Below, in pieces: positions 9,736-20,058 of a DNA stretch of 64,000 nucleotides. Position 1 is the first letter of the stretch. Every line of letters begins with the position of its first letter. This DNA is from Prorocentrum cordatum (Eukaryota; Sar; Dinophyceae; Prorocentrales; Prorocentraceae), in the NCBI GenBank assembly GCA_963575745.1, contig CAUYUJ010018725.1:26001-90000 (forward strand). Direction: 5' to 3'. The notes below the pieces were generated by a model. That model had not been told where the DNA came from. It was given only the letters and a program-made list of their open reading frames with translations, and searched no databases. The translations under genes and the position numbers were made by a program.

Positions 9736-10245
9736 CTCCTCGAGGGCTCCTCGTCTCGCTCGTCCTCGCTTCCTATTTCCCCGGCCTCGGCTTGCCGCCT
9801 CTCCTCGGCCTGGCCCCTTCACGCCGCCTGCACTCTCGCCCTCTCGGCCTCCTGCTGCTCCCCCCCCCCCCTCGCGCCGACCCTCACCCCGCGATCGCGA
9901 CCTCTGGCCTGCGACCTCCCCGCTTCCCCGCCGCGCACCCCCTGATGTCCAGGAGGGGCATGGGGGCGGAGTCACCTTTCCTCCTCCTCCCTCCCTCCTC
10001 CTCCTCCTCCTTCTCCTCCACCTCCTCCTCCTCCTCCTCCTCCTCTCCTCCTCCTCCACCTCCTCCTCTCCTCCTCCTCCACTCCTCCTCTCTCCCTCCT
10101 CCTCCTCTCTTCCTCTCCTCCTCCTCCTCCTCGTCCTCGTCCTCCTCCGCCTCCTCCTCCTCTCCGCCTCCTCCTCCTCATCCTCCTCCTCCTCCTCCTC
10201 CTCCTCCTCCTCCTCCTCCTCCTCCCCCCCGAGATCCCATCTTCT
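9736..10245 (+). repeat. C-rich sequence passing into a long TCC tract
   Basis: The first half is GC-rich with no recognisable product. From about 9978 to 10230 the sequence is TCC repeat with minor interruptions. Open frames are poly-Ser, poly-Pro or poly-Glu/Arg and are not genes. Confidence 0.7.
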
Positions 10246-10440
10246 CCGGCGACGCATTTTGGTTCGCAGCATGACCCACCAGAGATTTTGACACACTCCA
10301 CGGGGCCAGTTTCTCCTGCCAGGTGTTTTTTCGAGGGCCTCCAGAGGCCGATGGCGTAGAACCGGCCGTGGAGATTTGTTGTTGGCGACGCGCCGATCTG
10401 AGAGCCCTCCTGATAGATCCGATGCCAAAATCGGCTCAAT

Positions 10441-10545
10441 ACGAAGTCCCCAGAAGTCCTGGCCTTTTTTTCCTCAGGGCTTGCGTTTCATTCCGAGTCG
10501 TTCTTTGTCGGTCTTGGGGCCCAGCGGGGGCCCCCGGAGACCCAA
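10441..10545 (-). repeat. Dispersed repeat, family U copy 1
   Basis: Similar to 48010-48112 in the same orientation and, inverted, to 49420-49525 and 49725-49830. Shared landmarks are a pair of C-rich blocks around TCCTGG, CATTC and GACGGTC/GTCGGTC, ending in GGGGCCC. No end structure was resolved. Confidence 0.45.
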
Positions 10546-10564
10546 TTCGACGAACCGAATTCCG

Positions 10565-10690
10565 CTTTGGTTGTTCCAATATTTTGCGGGCCTCAGATAT
10601 CGAATCGGATCGATCGCATCGATGTGGCCCCCCCCGGCGTTGCGCGCACCCGCGAGTTGCCGGCTGCCCCGCCTCCACGTCAAGGAGCTC
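10565..10690 (-). repeat. Dispersed repeat, family N copy 1 (reverse)
   Basis: The reverse complement matches 14310-14465: both contain CGCGGCGACGAG, GACGTGGAGGCGGGGC and an ATATCGAATCGG..GATCG block in the same order. The two copies are in opposite orientation about 3.7 kb apart. The shared part could derive from an old coding exon, but no function is recognised. Confidence 0.45.
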
Positions 10691-11070
10691 GTCGCCGCGC
10701 AAAGTTCAGTTTTGATTGTTTCAAGACGTTGGATGCTTGGGTCCACCCTCCTCCCCTCATCCCTCCCTGCCCCACCCCCCGTTGCGGTGAACTGCCTGCA
10801 CGAGCGCAGGGACAGGCTAGCCGGACGCCCGTGGCAGACTGCCGCGGCAATCAATCATTGCACCGCCCTTGCGGCGAAAAAGAGCCGCTGGCGAAGGCCA
10901 GGGACCCCCCCTTCTCGAGATGTTCGTCGACATGATGTTTCCGATCCAGGCGTTTTCTGAGGTTTCGGCTTTTTCTTCCGCGCCAGAGAATGGATCGGGA
11001 ACGGAAGAAACTACCTCCTGGACGCCGATGCCTCTCCCCGGGACCGTAACAAAGACTATTCAGGATCTTG
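10691..11070. other. Intergenic, no recognised gene
   Basis: Mixed-composition sequence without a supported reading frame or resolved repeat. Confidence 0.3.
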
Positions 11071-11195
11071 GCATCTCTCAGACGTGTGCATTTTTTCTCC
11101 GCGAGGACGATCGAGGAGCATCGTGGATCATCGAGCCGGAAAAAAACCCACGCACGGAACAAAACATGCACGTGGAATGACGTCCGAGCGATGGC
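11071..11195 (+). mobile_element. Family P short TIR element, copy 1
   Basis: The left end GCATCTCTCAGACGTGTGCA and the right end GACGTCCGAGCGATGGC are inverted copies with a few changes. Two more copies (24643-24768, 53224-53347) share GAGGA.CATCGAGGA and AAAAAC..ACGC interior blocks. The length is only about 125 bp and there is no coding capacity. Confidence 0.65.
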
Positions 11196-11397
11196 GAGGG
11201 ATGAAAGATAGGACCAGGGGAAGAGGTCGAGTCCCGTGCGGGCCCACGTCTTGAACAAAAATGCCGCGGCGGAGGAAATGGGAGGAGGACGAGAAAGGCA
11301 AAAATCTAATGCTATGAGTTCTGTTTCCGCGGCTTGCTTAAGAAAGGAGGATGGGGAGCTGAAGTGGGGAGTTGAGGAGAAGCACGATGACGCAAGA

Positions 11398-11427
11398 ACG
11401 CATCACCATCGTCATCATCAACGTCCG

Positions 11428-11475
<48 letters not shown>

Positions 11476-11627
11476 TATCATCATTATCATCATTATCATC
11501 ATCATCATCATCACCATCATCACCATCACCATCACCATCACCATCACCATCACCATCACCACCACCGTCATCATCGTCACAAGCATCACCACCATCATCA
11601 GCATCAGCATCAGCATCAGCATCATCG

Positions 11628-11658
<31 letters not shown>

Positions 11659-11708
11659 TGTCATCGTCATCATCGTCATCATCGTCATCATCGTCATCAT
11701 CATCATTT
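11398..11708 (+). repeat. CAT/CAC triplet microsatellite
   Basis: About 310 bp of CAT repeats with CAC and CGT interruptions. The poly-His (forward), poly-Ile (another frame) and poly-Asp or poly-Met (reverse) frames are repeat artefacts. Confidence 0.9.
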
Positions 11709-11754
11709 TCCCCTCGGTCGCCACGCCCGTTTCGGCACTCCTCACAAATTTCGT

Positions 11755-12560
11755 GTCCCCCTAGGGACACACCTCCATGTCGGCACACCCCTCACACGTT
11801 TGGTGGCCCCGTACGGAGCTCCATCGGAGGCCCCAGTGGCAGGGCTCGCATGCGGTACCCGCCTCCATGTCTACACACCCCTCACACGCTTGGTGGCCCC
11901 ATCCAGAGGCCCCAGTGGCAGGGCTCGCATGCGGTACCCACTTCCATGTCGGGGCACCGCTCACACACTTCGTGGCCCCATACAGAGTTCCACCGAAGTG
12001 CCAAGTGGTAAGGCTCACGCGCGGTAGCCGCCGCCACTTCGGCACGTTAGGGAGCCCCAGCGAAGGCCCCAGCGTCAGGGCTCGCATGAGGTACCCGCCT
12101 CCATTTCGGCACACTCCTCACACGCTTCGTGGCCCCATAGAAAGCCACCGGAGACCCCAGCGGCAGGGCTTGCACGCGATATCCATTTCAATGTCGGCAC
12201 ACCCCTCACACGCTTCGTGGCGCCATGCGGAGAACCATCGAAGGCCAAAGTGGCAGGGCTCGCCTGCGGTACCCGCCTCCATTTCCGGCACACCTTTCAG
12301 ACGTTTCGAGGCCCCCCATTGGAAGATCCACGAAACGCCCCAGTGGCAGGGCTCGCATGCGGTACGCTCCACATTTCGTGGCCCCATATGAAACTCCACA
12401 GAGCCCCGGCGTCAGGGCTCGCATGCGGCACGCGCCTCCATGTCGGCATGCCCCTCACACGTTGCTGCCTCTTAGGGAGCCCCACCGAAGGCGGCAGTGA
12501 CAGAGCTCGAATGCGGTACCCGCCTCCATGCCATAGTGGTCATCACAGGGCCTACCCAGC
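11755..12560 (+). repeat. Degenerate tandem array, units about 75-110 bp
   Basis: The block GGCAGGGCTCGCATGCGGTA followed by CCGCCTCCATGTCGGCAC and CCCTCACACG.TTGGTGGCCCC recurs about nine times with varying spacing (near 11840, 11918, 12082, 12160, 12256, 12344, 12412). Frames read through it on both strands, but the repeated unit shows no conserved frame, so it is treated as a minisatellite. Confidence 0.75.
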
Positions 12561-12870
12561 ACACATTTCTTGGTCCCCCATAGCAGGGAGGTCCACCTAA
12601 GTCCCCAGTGGCGAAGCGCGCGCCGACCGACGCGCAGATCAGCGGTAACGGGTTGCGTCCAGATGCGTCCCGTTACGGCCGACCTCTGCGAACCCATCAG
12701 CATTGGCGCTCCGTCTTCCCCACGCACACCCCAGTCATTTTACCAGCCGCTTCATTCAGTGTCCACCTGTCCTGCGGTACTCGCAGTTGCGTCTCGTTGG
12801 TTCTTTGACCAAGCTAGTTTGACCAGGGCTCGCGGCCAATTGGCAGGCTTAAGAGCACCGCCATGTGCAC
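12561..12870. other. Intergenic, no recognised gene
   Basis: Unremarkable sequence between two tandem arrays. It contains CGCAGATCAGCGGTAACGGG and a reverse-oriented partner nearby (CCCGTTACGGCCGACCTCTGCG), an imperfect hairpin at about 12632-12690. Confidence 0.35.
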
Positions 12871-12875
12871 CGTGG

Positions 12876-12907
12876 TGTGTGTTTGTGTGTGTGTTTGTGT
12901 GTGTGTG

Positions 12908-12939
<32 letters not shown>

Positions 12940-13021
12940 CGTGCGTGTGTGTGTGTGTGTGTGTGCGTGTGTGTGTGCGTGTGTGTGTGTGTGTGTGTGC
13001 GTGTGTGTGTGTGTGTGTGCG

Positions 13022-13053
<32 letters not shown>

Positions 13054-13080
13054 CGTTTGTGCGTGATTGTGTGCGTGCGT
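12876..13080 (+). repeat. GT dinucleotide microsatellite
   Basis: About 200 bp of (GT)n with scattered GC steps, an alternating purine-pyrimidine tract able in principle to form Z-DNA. The Cys-Val and Thr-His frames are artefacts. Confidence 0.9.
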
Positions 13081-13089
13081 AATTCCTCA

Positions 13090-13370
13090 AAGGGCCATGG
13101 CCGCGTGACGGGGGTGAGAGCATGGCGGGGTCGTGCATGCCGCAGTGCATGCTTTTGCCGGGGGGCCGTGGCTGTGCGACAGGGGCGAGGGCACGGCCAC
13201 GTGCACCGCAGCGTGCTTCTCGCAAGGGGGTCGTGGCCGTGCGACAGGGGCGAGGGCACAGCCACGTGCACGGCAGCGGGGTTTTCACAGAGGGCCGTGG
13301 CCGTGTGGCAGGGGGGAGGGCACAGCAATGTGCACCGCAGAGCGTGGTCCATGCGCACCGCAGTGTATTT
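13090..13370 (+). repeat. Tandem repeat, about 66-bp unit, about 4 copies
   Basis: GGCCGTGGCCGTGCGACAGG followed by GGCGAGGGCAC.GCCACGTGCACCGCAGCG recurs near 13095, 13161, 13226 and 13293. Copies are diverged. Confidence 0.7.
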
Positions 13371-14084
13371 TCGTCAGGGGTCGTGGTCGTCTCCAACAAC
13401 AATCCGCGTCGCGCAACCACGTTTCATCAACGCACCCAGGGACGGTGCAAGAGCTTTCGGCACCCGCACTCTGAGATCTGGCCCCACCAGTTGCCCGAGC
13501 ATATCCATATCCGCCTCCTGCCAATGCCTCGAAGATCGACCCCCCAGGTGGTGGTTCTCTCGATTTGCACCCTTCCCCACAATCTTCCACATCCTCCTCA
13601 TGAGCTCCCCGTCTCACGTGCCGTCGCCTACTACTTCCCTGCATGCTTGATATGTTTAGCTTTAGCCGCGATACATCGCATGAGTCACACCTCCACCAGG
13701 TGCTCGTCCATCAAAAGGGGCGGATCCGCGAAGGGGGGAGGACAACAGTTGCAGCTTTCGTGCCGCGCATCGTTGGGGCCTTTCGGGAAACGCCCGACTC
13801 CTTCCTCATCGGGTGCCTATCCTAGGATGTTCGGTTCAGCACCCGTGGTCGAGATACTGGCCTATCCCTGCCGAGTCCAGTTTATTTGGTTTCATCCAGA
13901 TGTGTTCGGCTTACTCCTTGGCTCAATCTGGAACAATCTGGTTGTATAGCCCTCTCGATCGGGCTTCACGGCCATTCCCCGTTCCCACGAAGACCTCTCA
14001 GGATTTGCCGCTTCCCTACCCCTCCCATCGTCCCCCTCCCCGCGCACCTCCCCCTCTTCCTGCAGTGTGCCCGAACCTCCACCT
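13371..14084. other. Intergenic, no recognised gene
   Basis: Open frames of up to about 275 codons start upstream in the microsatellite and run into this stretch, but none shows a recognisable domain. No resolved repeat either. Confidence 0.3.
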
Positions 14085-14275
14085 CCACGGCGTCGCCACC
14101 GTCGTCGTTGGCGTCGGCGGCGTCGTCAGCTCCGGACACGTCGCCTGCCCCGTCGCCGCCATCGCCGCCGCCGTCGGCGTCAGCGTCGCCGACGGCGTCG
14201 GCGGCGGCGTCGCCGGCGTCGCCGTCGGCGTCGTCGGTGTCGTCGGCGTCGGCGCCGTCGCCGCCCGCGCCGTGC
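14085..14275 (+). repeat. GTCGGC / GCCGTC hexamer-type repeat
   Basis: About 190 bp built from GTC, GGC and GCC triplets. Frames read as Val-Gly-Ala, Ser-Ala-Pro or Arg runs. No gene is inferred. Confidence 0.7.
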
Positions 14276-14309
14276 TGTTGGCCCTGGCGTCGCTGCCCGG
14301 GGGCTCTCG

Positions 14310-14465
14310 CGGGAGGTGCTCGAGCTCCACGCCCGCGGCGACGAGGTCTCGCACTACCGGGACGTGGAGGCGGGGCGCCTGGCGGCGCGCGCCCGCCGCT
14401 GGAGGGCCCAGTTCGATCCGATCGGCCCGATTCGATATCCGAGGCCCCCTAGAGCATTGAGAACA
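14310..14465 (+). repeat. Dispersed repeat, family N copy 2, coding-like
   Basis: In one forward frame this reads as a balanced peptide (VLELHARGDEVSHYRDVEAG) unlike the repeat frames around it, and the reverse complement of 10565-10690 conserves much of it. It may be a fossil exon shared by two sites. The function is unknown. Confidence 0.4.
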
Positions 14466-14499
14466 GCAATGAGATAGTACATTGCTAACGTATTCGCTC

Positions 14500-14690
14500 C
14501 ATGTGGATTGAGAGTGTACCGGTGAACAGTGCCCAGTAGCGCTCAATGGCGCCAACCGGCGCCCAATAGAGCCCAGTAGCTCCCAATAGCGTTCAAGCAG
14601 CGACCACTAGCTCCCAACAGCGCCACCCGAGGGAGATGCATTGTGTCTGCTTTGCGCGCGATTGGACGCGCTATTGGGCGCCATCAGATT
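14500..14690 (+). repeat. Dispersed repeat, family H copy 1
   Basis: Runs of the short motif (A/C)ATAGCGCCCAGTAG and variants, then GAGGGAGATGCAT and TGCGCGCGATTGG. The same order is found at 50045-50215. Confidence 0.65.
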
Positions 14691-14866
14691 TCATCCCTTC
14701 AAAAAGCAAGGCAGAGCTTGATTCGCCAGTTTCGTCCTCAAGGTGGCGTCGAGGGAGCTCCCAGCAGTGCCACCCAAGAAAAGAGCCAGTAAGGCTTCAA
14801 AGGGCTGCTTTCCACTGTGATGGCTTTTCATCCCGAGATGTTTTTTGACGATCCCAAGACCAGAGA

Positions 14867-15055
14867 GGGCACTCCAGATTTCGTAATAAAAGGAAAGGGG
14901 TCTGGACCCTCCAAGACAAGCCATTTCAGACCTCCCCCGTGGGAGAACCCTCCAAAACACCGTCCCCAGACCCCCCAGGCCCTCCAAGATAGCCTGGAAG
15001 AGACCCCCCCCCGAAATGAGACCCCCCTCCCTTTATTACGAAATCTGGGGCACCC
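14867..15055. mobile_element. Foldback TIR element Z
   Basis: The two ends are inverted copies for about 35 bp: CAGATTTCGTAATAAAAGG on the left and CCTTTATTACGAAATCTG on the right, each followed inward by a G-rich or C-rich block ending in GGGGTC/GACCCC. Flanks AGAGA and AGAAT are only weakly similar, so no target duplication is claimed. No coding capacity. No second copy was noticed. Confidence 0.6.
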
Positions 15056-15689
15056 AGAATATCTGGCGACGGAGCCACGCGTGTCGCGGATTCGTGCTGA
15101 AGGATTCGGCGCTATGTTCGAGCATTATTGGGCCGTCCTGTGGCAGCCTCGGGATCAAGCGGAAGTCCCCATGATCCCGAGATGCCCGTTGAATTATTCA
15201 AATGCCCCACGCGTCGTTGCGAGAGGGGGCTCCAGGGCCACCCAAGCTGGCGGATTTCGATGTTCGTTTGGTTGGGCACCAGGCTTATAGATTGCAGCCT
15301 GCTGCTGGCACGAAGATGCATGCAGAGAGCCAGACAAGGTTCACATCAACTACTAACACACTCGGAGAGAATTGATCTTGCCATCCGTTGGGCTATGGCA
15401 CTTCTCACCTCAGCTGCAGCTTCTGATAGGCATTGTGATGTTTGTGTCCCAACTGTGGGCAGTGTCTATGTGCTCTCTTTGTGGTGCGTTGCGAACATCC
15501 ACTGGTGACAGAGTATCAGACAACCAGGTGGGAAGAAAACGGTGGCTCGTGGAGTACGATCTCAGATCTTGGGGCTCACCAGCCAGGAATACCCGAATTC
15601 TAGACGCTTCGCGTATCCCCACCAGCCCGTCCAGAAACGGCGCCCAGGCGAGTAGAGGGTCGTCCTGAGGTGCTTTTCGGCGTATTGGG
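15056..15689. other. Intergenic, no recognised gene
   Basis: Mixed composition with short open frames only. No domain or resolved repeat was found. Confidence 0.3.
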
Positions 15690-15950
15690 TGCCTCGGGGG
15701 GGCCTCTGTGGGCCGTTCGGGATCCTCTTTGGGGCCTCCTGGGGGCCTCTTGGGGCCTCTTGGGGCCATCTTGGGGCCTCTTGGGGCCTCTGGGGGGTCT
15801 CTTGGGGCCTCTTGGGGGTCTCTGGGGGGCCTCCTGGGGGCCTCTTGGGGGGCCTTCTGGGGCCATCTTGGGGCCATCCTGCGGCCTCTTGGGGCATCCT
15901 GGGGGCCTCTTGCGGCCATCGTGGAGGAAATCCATCAAAGAAGAGGGGAG
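15690..15950 (+). repeat. CTCTTGGGGC minisatellite
   Basis: About 20 variants of (T)CTTGGGG(C)CTC with a period of about 10-21 bp. Similar decayed arrays occur at about 22885-23325, 37790-38110, 52890-52990 and 63190-63440, so this is a dispersed minisatellite type in this genome. Confidence 0.75.
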
Positions 15951-16732
15951 CTTTAATTAGCCCTGCCCCCTCAGAAGGCCAACATGGGGCCAAAACCATA
16001 GTAAAATCAATGATTTTGACTTCCTCGCCGAGGCCGTTTTGGACGCTCTGACCGCTCCCCGCCCCTCCTGTCCAGGTCAGTGGGGAGGGGGTAGGGGGAG
16101 GGGTAAACCCCTCCCCGAAGGGGAAGAGGGAGGGGTGGAAGAGGAAACGCCCTAAACCACCGACGCCCAGAGGGCTGGTGGGATTTTATGCCTCTGGCGA
16201 AGTTCCGGCAGACATAAGTGTCGAGAACACTTCCCAGCGATGTGATCCGACACACCAGGTGGAGATGCTCTCACGCCTGCAAGACCGCCCCGTGTGCGCT
16301 GGTGCGCTGCTTTTGGCCCTGGGGAGCCGCACTGCGCCGCGACAGTATGGGTTCATTGCTCGGATGGGGGTGGCCCGCGAGAGGGCGAGGTTGGCCGCTA
16401 CGCAAAGGGCGCGCATTTGGTCTCCATTGAGTCAGAGTGTGTCTGCAAGTAGCGTGGACGGAGAATAATGTTCCGAGCCCCTACAGGCAAACTGTTCAGG
16501 GAATCAACTCGTCCGCCATCGGGCACGCCTGTCCCGTGGCGACTGGAGAGGTTACACCCCCACGTGCCGCCGTCGGGGTATGAGCCCCCCAAGCCGCCCT
16601 GAGACAGGCGTCCCCGATGCCTCGGGGGTGGACAGGGACCCTCCTGCTTAACAGAGCACCCGCTGATGCAAACGACGCAGGACCAGACCCCGTGGGCGCA
16701 GGCCTGCCCGGATTGCGGCCACAACGCGCTCG
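15951..16732. other. Intergenic with G/C-rich hairpin-prone block
   Basis: About 16080-16140 alternates GGGGAGGGG and CCCCTCCCC and can fold back. The rest has no recognised gene. Confidence 0.35.
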
Positions 16733-16966
16733 GCGATCGTCTTCTCACTCCCTGTTTTGCCCATCGGCGCGGGCCCTCTCGCCCCCCCTCCCCATCCCAT
16801 GGAGTAATTCTTGGCTGCTTGTGGCGCCTGTTTCAATCAAGCGGCGTCTCCCCCACAGGACGCACTGCTGCCAACAGTCGCTTACAGCAGAGGTCCGGAT
16901 CCAGACCCCCCCCTCCCCCCGCCCCGTTCCGCCCAATGTCGAAGCGCCGAATAAGAAAGCGCTCAC
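16733..16966 (+). mobile_element. Family G TIR-like element, copy 2
   Basis: It shares with 23595-23839 the blocks TGTTTTGCC.ATCGGCGCGGG, CATGGAGTA, TCTTGGCTGCTT, GCACTGCTGC..ACAGTCGC and CCGAAT(A)AGAAA.CGCTCAC. The outer ends (GCGATCGTCTTCTC / GAAAGCGCTCAC) are roughly inverted. Confidence 0.6.
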
Positions 16967-17490
16967 TCGAGAAAACCGAGCAAGGGCAACTCGCGAATCA
17001 ATTTGGCAGGGTGGGGTGCGATACTGCACCCCGTCCGCTCAAGGATGTACCCGTTCCCCCTTGCATGCCCGGAGTGTTTCTCGGCCGGCGCACTGGCAGG
17101 AAGAGGGGGAAGCTGGCGCAGCCGACCTCCGGAGGCACTGGTGAACGCTATCCGGGCGAACGGCGGGCAGGCCCTGATGGTCACCGTGCCAGACGACGTG
17201 GCGCGCCGGATCCCTGCCGTCAGCCGGCGGCGAGAGAGGGGGGGAAGTGAGAAGGCGCGGGCCTCCTCAGAAGGTTCGGGCGTCCCTGGGCGCCCTCCCC
17301 GACGACGCAAGGAACTTCTCGGAAGGCGCGAGGGCTTCTGAGAAGTCCCGCCGCTTTCTGAGAAGGCCTTCTCCTTCTCACTTCCCTCCCTCGCTCGCCG
17401 CCGAGGGAGGACAGGCTGGGCATTGCGTAGTGGGTGGGGGGGGCAGAACATGGGGGGCGAAGAAAGGTGTATCTTTTGTGCATTGAAGCC
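16967..17490. other. Intergenic, no recognised gene
   Basis: GC-rich sequence with AAGGC/GAAGT-type short repeats near 17250-17370 (GAGAAGGC, TCTGAGAAG). No gene is supported. Confidence 0.3.
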
Positions 17491-17660
17491 CTACAGTGGA
17501 AGCCCATGCCAAGAAACACCCTGCTTGCCTCCAGGGAGCCCTGGGTTTTCTTGGGTTCCGATGCTTTTGCTTTGAAAGGCGTGACGCTCCCACACCCAAG
17601 AATGAATGACCGTCCTGGGGTCTCAGGCTTGGGTCCCTTGGTCGAGCTCCTGCTGCAAAC
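17491..17660 (+). mobile_element. Family F TIR element, copy 2 (uninterrupted)
   Basis: It begins CTACAGTGGAAGCCCATGCC. It runs unbroken through CTGCTTGCCTCCAGGGAGCC and CTGGGTTTTCTTGG, exactly where the 40-kb copy is split by a large insertion. The right end is decayed. Confidence 0.65.
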
Positions 17661-17745
17661 GGGTCCCCAGGGGCCCAACAAGTTGACGTTTCTCTATCCC
17701 CCTCCCGTTGATGGCCGCCCCCAATTAAGCAACGCCCAGACAGAG

Positions 17746-17902
17746 TCGGGGGTGGACAGAACCCCCAACAGTGAATTGTCCGTTTTCGGTTCTCGGGAGG
17801 GCGCCGTGTCCGTTATTTTCCAGGCTTGCGCCCGCCAGGTTTGGGCCTCAGGTCGTTTTCACTAAACCACGTTTTGCCAAAGGGGGGTCTGTCCATCCCC
17901 GA
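17746..17902 (+). mobile_element. Family D TIR element, diverged copy with intact TSD
   Basis: Left end TCGGGGGTGGACAGA and right end TCTGTCCATCCCCGA are inverted. CAGAG flanks both sides exactly (17741-17745 and 17903-17907). The interior keeps CCGTTTTCGGTT, GGGCC and CGTTTTCACTAA from the family but is otherwise diverged. Confidence 0.75.
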
Positions 17903-18161
17903 CAGAGGAGGAACTGGGAGGTGGCGAAGGAGGACGGGAGAGAGAGAGGGGAAAGACGGGTGCCACCTTCGCAGCAGATGCAGCGGACGCACGGAGGTAC
18001 AGTGGGCACGTCAGACAGGAAAGCACGGTCCGCCGGCAGGTGCCCCCCACACGGAAGTGTTCTCTTATCCCCCGACGGTCCCTGGGGCTTCCAGGAGCTC
18101 CAGGGCACTTCGACACCTGCAAAGGTGGACGAAGAGTGCGCCCAAAGATTTCTCACATCAG
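17903..18161. other. Intergenic, no recognised gene
   Basis: No supported coding region or repeat. Confidence 0.3.
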
Positions 18162-18312
18162 TCTATATATATATATATGAATATATATTGATATATCGAT
18201 ATGTCTATAGATAAATATATATAGATATGTCTATATATTGATGTCTATATATTGATATATAGATATGTCTATATAAATATATATGTCTATAGATATAGAT
18301 ATAGACATATAT
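18162..18312. repeat. ATATAT/GATATA AT-rich microsatellite
   Basis: About 150 bp of TA-rich repeat (TATATA, GATATGTCTATA units), a sharp AT island in GC-rich DNA. Confidence 0.85.
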
Positions 18313-18745
18313 TCTCGTACGGCCCCGACGGAGCGAAGGCCCCAGCTCCCGGCGTGCCCACTCCCTTCTGGGAGGGGCGCCGAGGAGCACAGGGCGGGGC
18401 GTGCCCCCCCCTCCCCGAGGGAGCGGCGCCCGAGGGATCGGGCGACGAGGCGGTGCAGGTAGGCGCACTTCGAGAGCGTCTCGTTTCAGATTCCAAAGTT
18501 TGCCGTTCTCCCCCCCAGCAAGAATCGGGTGCTGCTGGGAGTGCCGCTGGCCCAGGGTGCCCCCAGCTTGTCGCTCCATTTTGGAGCCCCGGGGGCCCTC
18601 TGGGCTTCGTGAAGGGTGCCCAGGGAGGCCAGCTGGGCCACCCCGAGAATCCCGGGGGGGACCTTGGGCTAGGGGCACTTGTAGCATCACCCCGAAGCTT
18701 CCCAACTGATGAGCAACAAAAGCAGTGTTTGGCAAACTCACTTCG
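18313..18745. other. Intergenic, no recognised gene
   Basis: GC-rich, several open frames but none with a recognisable domain. Confidence 0.3.
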
Positions 18746-18747
18746 GG

Positions 18748-18904
18748 CGAAGAGAACTGTGCACGTGCACCGATCTTGGCCTGGCCCATCCTTGACCCAG
18801 GATCGGTGCATATGCCTCCCTGGCCAAGACAGGAGGGCCTATGCACCCATCCTGGGCTCAGGATGGGCCTGGCCAGAATCGGTGTACGTGCATAGTTCTT
18901 CTTC
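18748..18904. mobile_element. Long near-perfect palindrome (foldback element V)
   Basis: The left arm (ACTGTGCACGTGCACCGAT, then GGCC.GGCCCATCCT, then CCAGGAT) is repeated in reverse complement on the right (ATCGGTGTACGTGCATAGT). The symmetry continues toward the centre through GGTGCATATGC / CCTATGCACC. The arms are about 70 bp with few mismatches, so the whole element can form one hairpin. Multiple GTGCAC/TGCGCA-like sub-palindromes lie inside. No second copy was noticed. Confidence 0.7.
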
Positions 18905-19082
18905 CTCCTGTCACTTGCGTGGCATCCGCCTCGCCCCCACCCCTCCCCAACCCCACCGCCCCTTCGCCGCCTGCTCAAGCAGCGCCCGGCCGCCCGGGGG
19001 TGCGCCGCGGAGCCCCCGCGCGCGTGGAGAGGCCGGAGGTTCTCCCCGGCCTCGCCGCGCCAGCTTCTAGATATAAAATCCG

Positions 19083-19267
19083 TCGACTAGACGTAAGGGT
19101 GACCTTTCGCCGGAGTGACCTTTGGTGCGGGTACAGCTGGGCCCTCTTATGGCTGAAAACGAAGCGGTAGCAGCGGCTTGCGCGCCCAGGTTGGGTCTCC
19201 TCGCGGCCCCCCAACAGCCGCGCACCAAAGGTCACTCTTACCCAGGGTCGCTCTTGCGTGTAGCCGA
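19083..19267 (+). mobile_element. Family E TIR element, copy 1
   Basis: The ends read TCGACTAGACGTAAGGGTG and, inverted, TCGGCTACACGCAAGAGCG. A 17-bp inner part, GAGTGACCTTTGGTGCG, is a perfect inverted repeat. The flanks ATCCG and ATTCG differ at one base. A better preserved copy is at 20059-20254. Confidence 0.75.
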
Positions 19268-19269
19268 AT

Positions 19270-19439
19270 TCGGAGGTGGACAGACCTCCTGCCTTGACAC
19301 GTCGATTCAGGAATTGGCCGTTTGCGGTTCGCGAGAGGGCGTCGCGGCCGTCACTTTGCGGGTCCAGGTCCGTCGGTTTCGGTCCCGGGCCGTTTTCACG
19401 AAGGGGAGGTTTACTAAAGGGAGGCTTGTCCACCGCCGA
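19270..19439 (+). mobile_element. Family D TIR element, copy adjoining E1
   Basis: It has the D ends TCGGAGGTGGACAGACCTCC and GAGGCTTGTCCACCGCCGA. Family blocks GACACGTCGATT and GGCCGTTTTCACGAA are present. It abuts the right end of the family E element, which obscures any target duplication. Confidence 0.7.
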
Positions 19440-19534
19440 AAAAATGGGCTCTCAGGAGCGTCAAGAGAAGAAACAGCTGCACGAACAAGGTCGGGAGCGT
19501 CTGCCCAGCTTGTCGCGCAGTGAAGGATACGTTG

Positions 19535-19728
19535 GGGTGCAACTCCTGGGAGGTCAAATTCTGATTTTGCACTGGTCCGAAGTCCAGCTTAATCCCGCTG
19601 AATCCCGCTGAATCCCGTTTAATCTGGCTTCATCCCGTTTAATCCGAGGCCCACTCCGGCGTAGTAGTTCCCAAATGGGGCTTAATCCTTCTGAATCTTT
19701 CCGACGAACACCTCCCATTAGTTGCCTC
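19535..19728 (+). mobile_element. Family M TIR element, copy 1
   Basis: Left end GTGCAACTCCTGGGAGGT and right end CACCTCCCATTAGTTGCCTC are inverted copies. The interior has repeated AATCCCG(C/T)T(G/T)AATC units. Copies lie at 26800-26994 and 34155-34596. Confidence 0.65.
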
Positions 19729-19778
19729 CTAAGATACGGTGCATTCGCCGGTACCCTCCCCTCGCTTGCGCCTGCTTG

Positions 19779-19905
19779 GGCTTCCTGCGGATCTTCGCCG
19801 CCACGGCTGGATCCGCCTCCCAAATTCTGGTCAGAACGCACCCCGGGAGAGGTCTGGGGCGCAGCGGTATCGGTGCCGCTTGGTTTCCCCAGGCGTGCCG
19901 CCCGT
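19779..19905 (+). repeat. Dispersed repeat, family T copy 1
   Basis: Landmarks CGCCGCCACGGCTGGAT, TGGTCAGAACGCACCC, GGGAGAGGTC and GCGGTATCGGTGCCG recur at about 40060-40140, 49850-49990 and 50250-50370. Confidence 0.6.
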
Positions 19906-20058
19906 CTTGGTCCACGCCGCTTCGGCGCAACCTCGCTAGGCATGTCCCAGACCCTGGGCATCGCCGTCGCGAGCTGCAAAGCAACAGCTCATGACCGTAA
20001 ACGTTCGGAGGCCGTGTTTTTTTCAGTTCCGTGTGCAGCTCCGTCTGCGTTCCTCTTA

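Noticed and set aside
11398-11708. Long poly-His, poly-Ile and poly-Asp ORFs
   Set aside because: All frames of a CAT repeat are open; there is no sequence outside the repeat to anchor a protein.
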